This document shows, piece by piece, positions 15,792 through 23,004 of a stretch of DNA of 35,080 nucleotides (positions are counted from its first letter, which is position 1; each line of letters starts with the position of its first letter). Position numbers and translations under genes: made by a program. Source of the DNA: Candidatus Aenigmatarchaeota archaeon (GTDB lineage Archaea > Aenigmatarchaeota > Aenigmatarchaeia > GW2011-AR5 > WALA01); assembly GCA_015522745.1 (NCBI GenBank), contig WALQ01000028.1:1-35080 (forward strand). The letters run 5' to 3'. The notes under the pieces were generated by a model that saw nothing but the letters and a program-made list of their open reading frames with translations, did not search any database and was not told the DNA's origin.

Positions 15792-16805
15792 TTATAGTTT
15801 TTCTTTCACTCCATTTAGGATTTGTTCATACGATCCATCAAAATATTTTTTCACGCCCCCGTATATTGCATCATCTAAGAAATCTTCAAATCCAATACGA
15901 AGAAGAAGTTTAACAGGGAGATCGTATACTCTGTCATCCTCACGAAGAACATTCTTTATTTTATCGAAATAATAATTTTTAATCCTAAGTATCCTATTCG
16001 CAACGTCCATAGGTTTTTCAAACATTATCTCACGATGTGGATTATCGATATATATTATATCTCCTTCTGGATCTGACTCGTAATTAATATCATGTTTTCC
16101 ACTATGATAGTAATCCAACAATTCGTCAAAACTTTCTGCTTCTGTGTATGCCTCTCCGATTGTTTGTGGGTCATGCGAGTCGGAGCCGACCGTTATGTGC
16201 TTTTTCTCACCCGAAAGTATTTTGAGCAGCGTCAGTGACTCGTTGGGGTGCGTCGTGTTGAGCTCAACCGCGTATGGAAATTCCTTTATGAGCTCTTCTG
16301 TGGCAGGTATGCCGTCTCTGTTCGTTTTCGCGAATGGATGGGCCCAAGACACGATGAGTTTGTGCTCCTTTTTGTAATCTTTGATGCGACTAAGAAACTC
16401 TTTCATATCGAGTCCGATAAGGCGCTTGTACATATCCGTGTCGAAACTGTCTGTATCCCCTATGACAAGTATGTGAGCAGTCTTGTTCTCTATCTTTACG
16501 CTGAACTCTCCACCATATGGTATGCCGAGATTATTCGCGAGTTCCCAACGCGCTTGGTAGTTGTTATCGTCGTGATCGAGGACGGGAACGATAATTCCTT
16601 TGTCTTTGTATTCTTTGACGTATTTTGGAAATATTATCGACTCAGATCCAATTGTGCCGGTTATGAACCAGTCTGGAAACGTCTTTTTGACGGCATAATA
16701 CACAAGTGATGGGATAAATAGACGTTCGATACCAGTGAGAGCCTTGCGTGTATCGTGCTCTTTTGGATTTACATGAACGTGCAAATCAAATTTCATAGAT
16801 TTCAA
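15792..16805 (-). CDS. PHP-family metal-dependent phosphoesterase
   Basis: 337 residues. Metal-binding motifs of the PHP fold are present in order: D-L-H-V-H (residues 7-11), LDHDD, GGEFS, SWAHPF, an E-L-N strand end, and GSDSHDP near residue 205. PHP enzymes hydrolyse phosphoesters (nucleotides, oligoribonucleotides, polymerase proofreading); the substrate here cannot be told. The C-terminal 120 residues after GSDSH are an extra helical part. Start TTG at 16805 has GGAGG seven bases upstream; ATG at 16796 is the alternative. It is embedded among membrane genes of the pilus locus in the same direction, so it may regulate or simply be an insertion in that operon. Confidence 0.82.
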   Translation of the reverse strand: MKSMKFDLHVHVNPKEHDTRKALTGIERLFIPSLVYYAVKKTFPDWFITGTIGSESIIFPKYVKEYKDKGIIVPVLDHDDNNYQARWELANNLGIPYGGEFSVKIENKTAHILVIGDTDSFDTDMYKRLIGLDMKEFLSRIKDYKKEHKLIVSWAHPFAKTNRDGIPATEELIKEFPYAVELNTTHPNESLTLLKILSGEKKHITVGSDSHDPQTIGEAYTEAESFDELLDYYHSGKHDINYESDPEGDIIYIDNPHREIMFEKPMDVANRILRIKNYYFDKIKNVLREDDRVYDLPVKLLLRIGFEDFLDDAIYGGVKKYFDGSYEQILNGVKEKL

Positions 16806-16841
16806 TTGATGTCCTCCATTTAAAAAACTTTTCTCATTCGT

Positions 16842-17303
16842 TTATTGACTAACATTACCCCCACCGAACATATTCATTTTTGCGGCAAGAAGGAAAAGAA
16901 CTGCAACAAGCGTGAATCCCACTATGAATGTTATCGTCGTTGAGTTCGGAATGTGTATGGAATTTCTTATTGTTGGAGATGCGAGACCTATAAAAATGAG
17001 AAAGACTATCGCTCCGACGACTCCGTAATCCGCTTTGCTGCCGCTCCCAATCGAGTTTATAAACTTCCATATGAAACCGACTATGAAAAGTATGACGAAC
17101 ACGATGGTCGCCACGGGCATATACTTCCACAACATATCCACAACGCTTTCATTGACGATTGACATTATGGCGATTGTAATTGCTATTATCGCGTTGACCG
17201 CCTTGTTTTTGAAGACACCACTGAGCTCAATTGAGCCGTACACAACGGCAAATGAGAATACGAAAGGGACAATATAATACCAAATATCCGATGGAACATA
17301 CAT
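16842..17303 (-). CDS. Multi-helix membrane protein, paralogue 1 of 3
   Basis: 153 residues, about five membrane helices, ending in a short GGGNVSQ tail. Its opening IWYYIVPFVFSFAVVYGSIELSG lines up with ILPWVFAFAITWGSIKMAG of the 15240-15752 protein, so it is the third member of that paralogous set. It lacks the T-P-Y-G turn. ATG 17303 is preceded by GATGATTAAAA. It lies after the 198-residue coiled-coil membrane protein with a 12-base gap. Confidence 0.75.
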   Translation of the reverse strand: MYVPSDIWYYIVPFVFSFAVVYGSIELSGVFKNKAVNAIIAITIAIMSIVNESVVDMLWKYMPVATIVFVILFIVGFIWKFINSIGSGSKADYGVVGAIVFLIFIGLASPTIRNSIHIPNSTTITFIVGFTLVAVLFLLAAKMNMFGGGNVSQ

Positions 17304-17314
17304 TTTTAATCATC

Positions 17315-17911
17315 TCACGTTCTCATTCTCCTCACAAGCCTTGCACGCTGGTCAACGAGTTTCCTAATTTGCATATCTATATCATCCATCTTTCTCTGAA
17401 GGTTGTTTATCCTGGTTCTTAGTGAACTTATTACTCCAGGGTTCGATGCACTTGAGAGTGAAGCAGTTGCGACGTTTATTCGGTTCTCAATTGAACTTTT
17501 CATTCCATAAAGACCTTCCAATCTTGTGTCAATTGTTTTTATCGACCTGTAAACGCGGTCAGAAGAGTTCGGAAGTTTTATCTTCGTGCCCGGGCTTATG
17601 AACATTCCGAATATGAACAGGAAGCCTGAAACGAGTATGAGTATGAGATACCATATCTGGGAGAGCGTCACGAAAAATCCATATAGACCAATATCTATTG
17701 AAAAAATCATTCCTCCAACAACTACGAGAAATCGTATGCCCTTATGGTTGTTCAGCGGTTCAGTTGCTGCGTAGAAGAATATAAGCGACACTATGCTTGG
17801 GAGAAGAATGAGATTAATGAGCCTATCGTAAACGCTGTAGTACGATGACACCTGTCCCATAGGTATCTTCAGGATTTCCGTGTAGATTATTCTCTCGAGC
17901 TCGGACAACAT
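17315..17911 (-). CDS. Membrane protein with C-terminal coiled coil
   Basis: 198 residues: a short amphipathic start, three membrane helices (about 32-50, 62-82, 84-106) and a cytoplasmic C-terminal part with coiled-coil heptads (about 120-195) ending in a basic RRMRT tail. ATG 17911 follows GTGATTTAA. No family recognised. The layout (membrane anchor with long cytoplasmic helices) suits a protein that tethers the cytoplasmic coiled-coil scaffold or ATPase to the membrane complex. Confidence 0.72.
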   Translation of the reverse strand: MLSELERIIYTEILKIPMGQVSSYYSVYDRLINLILLPSIVSLIFFYAATEPLNNHKGIRFLVVVGGMIFSIDIGLYGFFVTLSQIWYLILILVSGFLFIFGMFISPGTKIKLPNSSDRVYRSIKTIDTRLEGLYGMKSSIENRINVATASLSSASNPGVISSLRTRINNLQRKMDDIDMQIRKLVDQRARLVRRMRT

Positions 17912-17920
17912 TTAAATCAC

Positions 17921-19261
17921 TTACTTGTGCGTGTATATGCCATGCTTAGACAATAGATTATTCACGTCTCCGTTGTACTTGTCTTTAACGAATTTTTCAA
18001 ACGTGTCTATGTTTACATATTTTGCCGCTGTTTTTATATTTGGCTTTTTGTATTGACCTTTTTTAGCTCCAACTTCTTCAGGGTTCTCTTTGAGCTCATC
18101 ACGTATCCATGTTAGATATCCCTCCATCGCCTCTTTCGCGCCTTTTAGATATTCTCCATTTTCCGTGACTTTTGCCATAGTATTACGGAGCTCATCCAAA
18201 TTGTTTTCGTATGCGTCCTTGTTGTTGGGATCAGCTATTCTTTTTCTTTCCAAGTATCTGTTCGCCAAATACGCTATGGAGGCCGTGGCCGCAAAATCTC
18301 CGTTTTCTTTTTTCTTTTCCTGCTTTACATTATTGCTTATGTAAGCGTTTATGGTATCTGCCAATTTTTCTGTTTTGTTATTGGTAATGTTATACGTAGT
18401 AGAGCTCTTTTCATCCTCTTTTTTCAATTCATTGATTTCATTAATTATGCTTGTGACTATCTCCTTGTATGCGCCATCATCGATGACATTCGAGTTTTCT
18501 GAATTGGCACCGCTTCTGCTGTATGACCCTCCGCTTTCTGCCGATGCGTTCCCACCGTTGATGGTTGAACTTTGATTTGATCTTCCTCCTGATGCATAAG
18601 AGTCTCCTCCTTCACTTTTGGACGAGTTGTTTGAAGAGTTCTTTGACGAATTGTTTGCGTTTGATGAGTTGTTTGCCGAGTTGGTTGATGAGTTGTTAGA
18701 ATTTCCTCCGTATCCACTTCCACCAGAGCCACCATTGGCAGTTACATTTGGATTCGCTGTTGCACTTCCTCCGTATCCGCTGCCACCTTCACCACCGGTG
18801 GCGCTAACTTTTCCTACACTTCCACCAGAGGCATTTACATTAACCCCTTTTTCTAAAAATTTTTCTAAAAAGTGTTCTAAGTTAACATAGGTATTATTAT
18901 TGATAACAATTCCGCTACCCTGATTTCCTGTTCCGCTTCCTCCGCCGCCGTTTCCGCTTCCTCCGTCTCCGCCGCCATCATTTCCTCCTCCGTCTCCGCC
19001 GCCATCATTTCCTCCTCCGTCTCCGCCGCCATCATTTCCTCCTCCGTCTCCACCACCATCGTTTCCGCCGCCTCCGCCGGAATGTCCAGGTGGTGGTTGA
19101 TACGTTGGCATATTAGGAACTTCGTGCCTTTCTCCTGTTTCTTTCTCAAATAAATTCCCTATGGTTTGGGGTATTTGGTCCACCGGAACTTCTGAGGATA
19201 TATATTCTTTCTTAAATGGGTTATTTTCCTTTTTATTATTGTTATCATTTCCCTCTGGCAT
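17921..19261 (-). CDS. Glycine/asparagine-rich repeat protein
   Basis: About 446 residues. An N-terminal acidic/polar part (1-60) leads into perfect nine-residue repeats GGGNDGGGD (about 62-101), then Gly/Ser/Asn low-complexity sequence (about 102-260) with motifs GGSGYGG, and finally a helical C-terminal domain (about 260-446). There is no signal peptide or membrane helix, so export would need the locus's own machine, or the protein stays in the cytoplasm. ATG 19261 with GTGAT seven bases upstream is preferred to GTG 19270. It is the first gene behind the promoter at 19295-19311 and so heads the pilus locus. Function unknown; such Gly-rich regions act as flexible linkers or condensates. Confidence 0.75.
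   Translation of the reverse strand: MPEGNDNNNKKENNPFKKEYISSEVPVDQIPQTIGNLFEKETGERHEVPNMPTYQPPPGHSGGGGGNDGGGDGGGNDGGGDGGGNDGGGDGGGNDGGGDGGSGNGGGGSGTGNQGSGIVINNNTYVNLEHFLEKFLEKGVNVNASGGSVGKVSATGGEGGSGYGGSATANPNVTANGGSGGSGYGGNSNNSSTNSANNSSNANNSSKNSSNNSSKSEGGDSYASGGRSNQSSTINGGNASAESGGSYSRSGANSENSNVIDDGAYKEIVTSIINEINELKKEDEKSSTTYNITNNKTEKLADTINAYISNNVKQEKKKENGDFAATASIAYLANRYLERKRIADPNNKDAYENNLDELRNTMAKVTENGEYLKGAKEAMEGYLTWIRDELKENPEEVGAKKGQYKKPNIKTAAKYVNIDTFEKFVKDKYNGDVNNLLSKHGIYTHK
18965..19070 (-). repeat. 27-bp in-frame tandem repeat
   Basis: Units starting at 18965, 18992 and 19019 are identical over 27 bases, and a fourth (19046) is diverged. They encode the GGGNDGGGD repeats of the glycine-rich protein. 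The identity at DNA level indicates recent expansion by slippage, so the number may vary between strains. Confidence 0.85.
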
Positions 19262-19294
19262 GCTTATCACTATTTTACTATTGTTCGGCGGTTT

Positions 19295-19311
19295 ATATAA
19301 AGTTTTTAGCG
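19295..19311 (-). promoter_or_regulatory. TATA promoter of the pilus locus (17-bp element, copy 1)
   Basis: The minus strand reads CGCTAAAAACTTTATAT, a BRE-like A-rich stretch plus TATA box about 34 bases before ATG 19261. The identical 17-mer stands upstream of the EamA gene at 19792-19808. Confidence 0.6.
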
Positions 19312-19340
19312 TGAGCTCCGGGCGTATTAGTGCGGAGCGC

Positions 19341-19769
19341 TCAGGCGGAGAATGCCACGAGTATTTCCGAGCCGATTATCACGAGAAGCAATCCGAATAT
19401 CTTCATCAACGTCACGGAATCGCCCATAAAGAATCCTATGACGGACGAAACCGCAATGCTCCCGCCAATGATTATTGGACCCGCGACCGAAATCGGAATT
19501 CCGTATCCATACGATTTCAGCGAGAAATAATCAATCAACAATGCGAAAATCCCGGCAAGAGCCGCGAACAGCACCCCCTTTGGATTTGTGAATAGAATCG
19601 TGCTTTTTATTTTCGGCAAAAGAAACACCAATCCAATCGCAGACGCGGTCAATGATACGACTATTGCTCCGAACAGATAATTTATTTTGCTCGCTGCCTG
19701 CTGCTCAAATACGACCCAAAAGGCGGAAGTAATTGCGGCGGCTATCGCGTAGATTATTCCCAAATTCAT
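19341..19769 (-). CDS. EamA/DMT-family half-size membrane transporter
   Basis: 142 residues with four to five membrane helices and a C-terminal helix (GLLLVIIGSEILVAF) typical of the EamA domain of drug/metabolite transporters. It holds one EamA repeat, so it would work as a dimer, as do short DMT proteins such as EmrE. Start ATG 19769 lies about 25 bases from the TATA element (leaderless); an upstream TTG would place the start inside the spacer. Substrate unknown. It is a single-gene unit between the pilus locus and the nucleotidyltransferase genes. Confidence 0.8.
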   Translation of the reverse strand: MNLGIIYAIAAAITSAFWVVFEQQAASKINYLFGAIVVSLTASAIGLVFLLPKIKSTILFTNPKGVLFAALAGIFALLIDYFSLKSYGYGIPISVAGPIIIGGSIAVSSVIGFFMGDSVTLMKIFGLLLVIIGSEILVAFSA

Positions 19770-19791
19770 GATACTAATTCTCAAAGGATAA

Positions 19792-19808
19792 ATATAAAGT
19801 TTTTAGCG
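19792..19808 (-). promoter_or_regulatory. TATA promoter of the EamA gene (17-bp element, copy 2)
   Basis: The same 17 bases as 19295-19311 (minus strand CGCTAAAAACTTTATAT), with the TATA part about 25 bases before ATG 19769, fitting a leaderless transcript. Confidence 0.6.
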
Positions 19809-19820
19809 CCTTGCACTCAC

Positions 19821-19830
19821 ATTTATATTC
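19821..19830 (+). promoter_or_regulatory. TATA promoter of the nucleotidyltransferase unit
   Basis: ATTTATATTC on the plus strand, centred about 26 bases before ATG 19852. It is back to back with the EamA promoter, only 12 bases away. Confidence 0.55.
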
Positions 19831-19851
19831 AAGTGCGAACAAATAATACTC

Positions 19852-20937
19852 ATGGACATTGACGGAGCTCTCAAAGAACTTTCAAAGGTGCTAGTAGAGC
19901 GCTACGGAAGCAAGATAAAGGCAATTTGGACGTACGGTTCTTATGCCCGTGGAACAATGAACTCGGGGTCTGACATTGACATTCTCATACTTCTTGACGA
20001 CGTCAGCCAGAAAATTGGTGTTGCGGTGCAGAACGATATCTTTACGTTTGCTCAATTTATTGGTAACAAAATAAAAAAAGAAAACAAAATAAAAAACGAA
20101 TTCCACTTCCAGCCGCCCCGAACGCTAACGGATTGGTGGGATTTGCTGCGCTCTGGCGAACCGTGGGTATACACGGGAATGCACGACGCGAAAATACTCT
20201 ACGACCCATCGGGGTTCGTTGAGCCGATAAAGCGCCTTCTCAACGAAGGGAGGATTTACGCCACGAAGGAGAAGAGCATCGCACTCCTCAGGCGCGCTAA
20301 AAGCCGCTACGAGTCCCTACACAAAAAAATACTTATCGATGTCATGTCTAAAATACTCAGGGTCATGGTGGAGACATCGCAGGCGGTTCTCATGTACTAC
20401 GGCGAGCCGCCACTCTACGACGAAATGCTCTTGAGCAAGATGAAGTACCTCGCCGACAAGAAGCTCATCAAGGATAAGTACTTCCTCTACCTTGAGGACA
20501 TTTACAAAGTCAATGAGCTCATAAAGAGTGGCGACATGGGCACGCTCAGGATTCGCGATGTGGAGCGCTACATAAACCGTGGTATGGAATTCATAGGGGG
20601 CATGGAAAAACTTTTCGAGAAGCTCGAGATAAAGAAAAAGAAGATGATAATACGGAAGTCTCATGAGCAGATGATGAAAATCGCAAAGGCGGTGCTCAAA
20701 TCGTTTGGCGTGAAAGTGAAGAGTGAACGCTCAATCGTTAAGAAGTTGAAGGAGCTCTCGAAGAAGGGCTACATCACCCCGCTCTACATAGAGTTCATAA
20801 AGCACATAATCGACATGAGAAAGAAGATGAATAACGTTCAGGTCCTTTCCGAAAAGGACATTTACAACTCACGCGTTTACGTGAAGACGCTCGAATCTCT
20901 TTTGGAGATGGCGAAGTATGAAAAAAAGCGAAAGTAA
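19852..20937 (+). CDS. Minimal nucleotidyltransferase-domain protein
   Basis: 361 residues. The N-terminal domain has the polymerase-beta-like nucleotidyltransferase signature GSYARG (29-34) and SDIDILILLD (40-49), with the two metal-binding Asp. A helical middle domain (about 140-260) and a C-terminal helical domain (about 275-361) follow and may be HEPN-like. Such proteins transfer nucleotides to proteins, RNA or small molecules; the target is unknown. The end overlaps the start of the next gene by 20 bases, and that gene is a paralogue without the active site. ATG 19852 suits a leaderless transcript. Confidence 0.82.
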   Translation: MDIDGALKELSKVLVERYGSKIKAIWTYGSYARGTMNSGSDIDILILLDDVSQKIGVAVQNDIFTFAQFIGNKIKKENKIKNEFHFQPPRTLTDWWDLLRSGEPWVYTGMHDAKILYDPSGFVEPIKRLLNEGRIYATKEKSIALLRRAKSRYESLHKKILIDVMSKILRVMVETSQAVLMYYGEPPLYDEMLLSKMKYLADKKLIKDKYFLYLEDIYKVNELIKSGDMGTLRIRDVERYINRGMEFIGGMEKLFEKLEIKKKKMIIRKSHEQMMKIAKAVLKSFGVKVKSERSIVKKLKELSKKGYITPLYIEFIKHIIDMRKKMNNVQVLSEKDIYNSRVYVKTLESLLEMAKYEKKRK

Positions 20938-21703
20938 GCCGAAGAAAAAGGTAAACAAGAAAGTCGTCGAAGCGGGGAAGTTGATAGTAGACGAATTCAT
21001 CAAGAATTACGAGTCGAACATAAAATCGATTTGGATAATACCGCCAAAAGAGAAAGAGATAAACATGATATTCCTCATAGACGACACGCTCGAAATATCC
21101 AAGGACAAAATCGACGAAATGAAGCTCGCCGCATCGCTCATATCAAAGAAGATATTCAAGAAGTACAAGATAACGTTCGTCACCCAATTCCAAATGCTCA
21201 CTGACTATTGGGAGGCCATAAAGAATGGAAATCCGGCGATAATATCTGAGATAAGGGACGGTGTTTCCGTTTACGACCCCTCCGGGTTCTTCGTGCCCAT
21301 AAAGAAGCTCATACAGAAGGGGCGCGTTCCGGGCACTAAAGAGGCGATGAAGGAGCTCATTGCCCATTCACCAGACGAGCTCGCCAAGCTGAAAACGCAG
21401 ATAAAGGTGGACATAATATCTTCGATGTTCGATATGATAGTTGACCTGTCCCATGCGCTTCTCATAGCAAATGGTGTATCGCCACCCATACCAAAGAAGA
21501 TACCCGAATACCTCAGGAGGCACATAGTCAAGAAGGGAATACTGAAGAATTCCGATGTTGAGAAAATCGAATACGTGATAAAATTTTGGAAGGACGTCGA
21601 GCATGGTCGCATAAAGATCGATGACATAACGTCTAATGAGCTCGACAACATAATAGAAAGTGTGACGTCGTACGTGGACGATGTCGAGCTTGTGTTGAAG
21701 TGA
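20918..21703 (+). CDS. Catalytically dead nucleotidyltransferase paralogue
   Basis: 261 residues, clearly homologous to the preceding protein: LTDWWDLLRSGEPW/LTDYWEAIKNGNPA and ILYDPSGFVEPIKRLLNEGR/SVYDPSGFFVPIKKLIQKGR align well. The catalytic G-S and D-x-D are gone, replaced by IWIIPPKEKEINMIFLIDD. It lacks the C-terminal 80-residue domain of its partner and has a Lys-rich N-terminus instead. It probably forms a heterodimer with the active enzyme, as regulator or substrate-binding subunit. The 20-base overlap implies coupled translation. Confidence 0.82.
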   Translation: MKKSESKPKKKVNKKVVEAGKLIVDEFIKNYESNIKSIWIIPPKEKEINMIFLIDDTLEISKDKIDEMKLAASLISKKIFKKYKITFVTQFQMLTDYWEAIKNGNPAIISEIRDGVSVYDPSGFFVPIKKLIQKGRVPGTKEAMKELIAHSPDELAKLKTQIKVDIISSMFDMIVDLSHALLIANGVSPPIPKKIPEYLRRHIVKKGILKNSDVEKIEYVIKFWKDVEHGRIKIDDITSNELDNIIESVTSYVDDVELVLK

Positions 21704-21707
21704 TTTT

Positions 21708-21878
21708 ATGAAGGTTACACGTGTTGGTGTTGTTACGGGTGTCATAGGGGGCATACTTCAGCTGAGCAAGATAGCCGACAAGTTCCCGTACCCTATAAAT
21801 TACGTGGGATACGCTGCCATATTCATAGGCGTCTTCATGATAGCGTTTGATGTCATGCACGGCGGACTCGAAGATTGA
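21708..21878 (+). CDS. Small membrane protein (56 aa)
   Basis: ATG 21708, four bases after the stop of the pseudo-nucleotidyltransferase, encodes 56 residues with two hydrophobic segments (VGVVTGVIGGIL and VGYAAIFIGVFMIAF) separated by a polar turn, and an acidic tail GGLED. It reads as the third gene of this operon. No family recognised. A coding start right behind the stop and a clean two-helix pattern support it; its length is too short for certainty. Confidence 0.6.
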   Translation: MKVTRVGVVTGVIGGILQLSKIADKFPYPINYVGYAAIFIGVFMIAFDVMHGGLED

Positions 21879-21890
21879 TTTGTCCAGTTG

Positions 21891-21900
21891 TTTTATAAGC
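21891..21900 (+). promoter_or_regulatory. TATA promoter of the OB-fold/PCNA unit
   Basis: TTTTATAAGC about 35-40 bases before GTG 21931, leaving a short leader that contains the GGTGAT ribosome site. Confidence 0.5.
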
Positions 21901-21930
21901 ATTTCTGACAATTAAATTTTGGGTGATTTA

Positions 21931-22257
21931 GTGGCAGATTCATTTTCATTCAAACGGTCTCCATCAGTTTACAGGAGTGTAAAGGATATCAACCCGGAGA
22001 AGGACAGTCGCGTCCGGCTCTTGGGAAAAGTTGTTAACAAGAAGGATGATTTGCTCTTTCTCGATGATGGAACAAACACAGCAGAAATCACAATGATGAA
22101 CGATTTTGACGTCGCCATAGGCGAGACTGTGCGTGTATTTTGTCGCGTTCTCCCACTTGAAGATGGATACGAGCTCCGTGGAGAGATAATTCAGAAGATG
22201 GACTCGCTTGACGTCGAGCTCTACAAGAAGGCCGTTGAGAAATTTAGAGGTGATTAA
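21931..22257 (+). CDS. Single OB-fold nucleic-acid-binding protein (RPA-like)
   Basis: 108 residues from GTG 21931, chosen because GGTGAT lies seven bases upstream; a TTG at 21919 is possible. Residues about 25-85 follow the OB-fold pattern V-x-L-L-G-K-V-V...LFLDDGTNTAEITM...G-E-T-V-R-V-F-C-R-V, and a C-terminal helix (DSLDVELYKKAVEKF) follows, as in small replication-protein-A-like subunits. It would bind single-stranded nucleic acid or support a larger RPA. Its last codons carry the GGTGAT that serves as ribosome site of PCNA, so the two proteins are made together, which supports a replication role. Confidence 0.75.
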   Translation: MADSFSFKRSPSVYRSVKDINPEKDSRVRLLGKVVNKKDDLLFLDDGTNTAEITMMNDFDVAIGETVRVFCRVLPLEDGYELRGEIIQKMDSLDVELYKKAVEKFRGD

Positions 22258-23004
22258 ATGGACATAGTTCTTGACCATGTTGATGTTCTGCGCGATTCTT
22301 TGCAGGCGATAACTGAGCTCATTGATGAAGGAATATTCAAATTCACTCCCACTGGATTGGAGTTTGTTGCCGCCGACCGCGCCGTGGTTGCTGTGGCAGC
22401 ATTTTCAATGAGCAAAGACCTTTTCAGAAAATATTCTGTTGATAAGGAGATACCAATTGGTCTCAATCTTGAGGAGTTTCTGAATGTCTTGAAGCGCGTC
22501 AAATCGGGTGAGTCGCTTGCATTTGAGGCGAACGGTGGCCAGCTTATGTTGACGTCGGTTGGAAAGTACAGAAGGACGTTCACTCTGCCCGTTCTCAACA
22601 TATCCGAAGAGGAGGCACCACCCATAGACAAGCTCACCGATTTCAAGGCGGCATTCGACATATCAACAGCGGTGTTCCAAGATGCCATAACAGATGCGGG
22701 TCTGTTCTCGGACTCGATAACGTTCATAGTGAAAAAAGATGTTTTGATGTTGAAATCGTCCGTTGACTCGAAGGGCACGGAAATGGTTCTCACGCCAGGT
22801 GATGATGGTATTAAAAACTTTGAAGTCGCAGAAGATGTTAAGTCGAACTACTCGCTCGATTATTTGAAGAAGATGATGAAGGCATCAAAAATTTCAGATA
22901 CGGTGAAAATATCACTTTCAACAAACTATCCAATGAAAATGAATTTTAGTGCACCAGGCGTGAAACTTGGATTCATACTAGCCCCACGGTTTGAAGAAGA
23001 GTAA
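22258..23004 (+). CDS. pcn: PCNA, DNA polymerase sliding clamp
   Basis: 248 residues, the standard length of archaeal PCNA. Two clamp domains are recognisable: N-terminal FTPTGLEFVAADRAVVAVAA, and the C-terminal segment with LKIS-like LSTNYPMKMNF and GFILAPRFEEE. It forms a trimeric ring round DNA and holds polymerase, ligase and FEN1. ATG 22258 follows GGTGATTAA. It ends one base before the convergent PRPP synthetase gene. Confidence 0.95.
   Translation: MDIVLDHVDVLRDSLQAITELIDEGIFKFTPTGLEFVAADRAVVAVAAFSMSKDLFRKYSVDKEIPIGLNLEEFLNVLKRVKSGESLAFEANGGQLMLTSVGKYRRTFTLPVLNISEEEAPPIDKLTDFKAAFDISTAVFQDAITDAGLFSDSITFIVKKDVLMLKSSVDSKGTEMVLTPGDDGIKNFEVAEDVKSNYSLDYLKKMMKASKISDTVKISLSTNYPMKMNFSAPGVKLGFILAPRFEEE

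Noticed and set aside
18965..19070. Possible CRISPR-like array
   Set aside because: Units are contiguous without spacers, in frame, and encode GGGNDGGGD repeats.
1..19261. Archaellum operon
   Set aside because: No archaellin, FlaH, FlaG/F or FlaX-type genes; pilin-like proteins and extra membrane paralogues do not fit.
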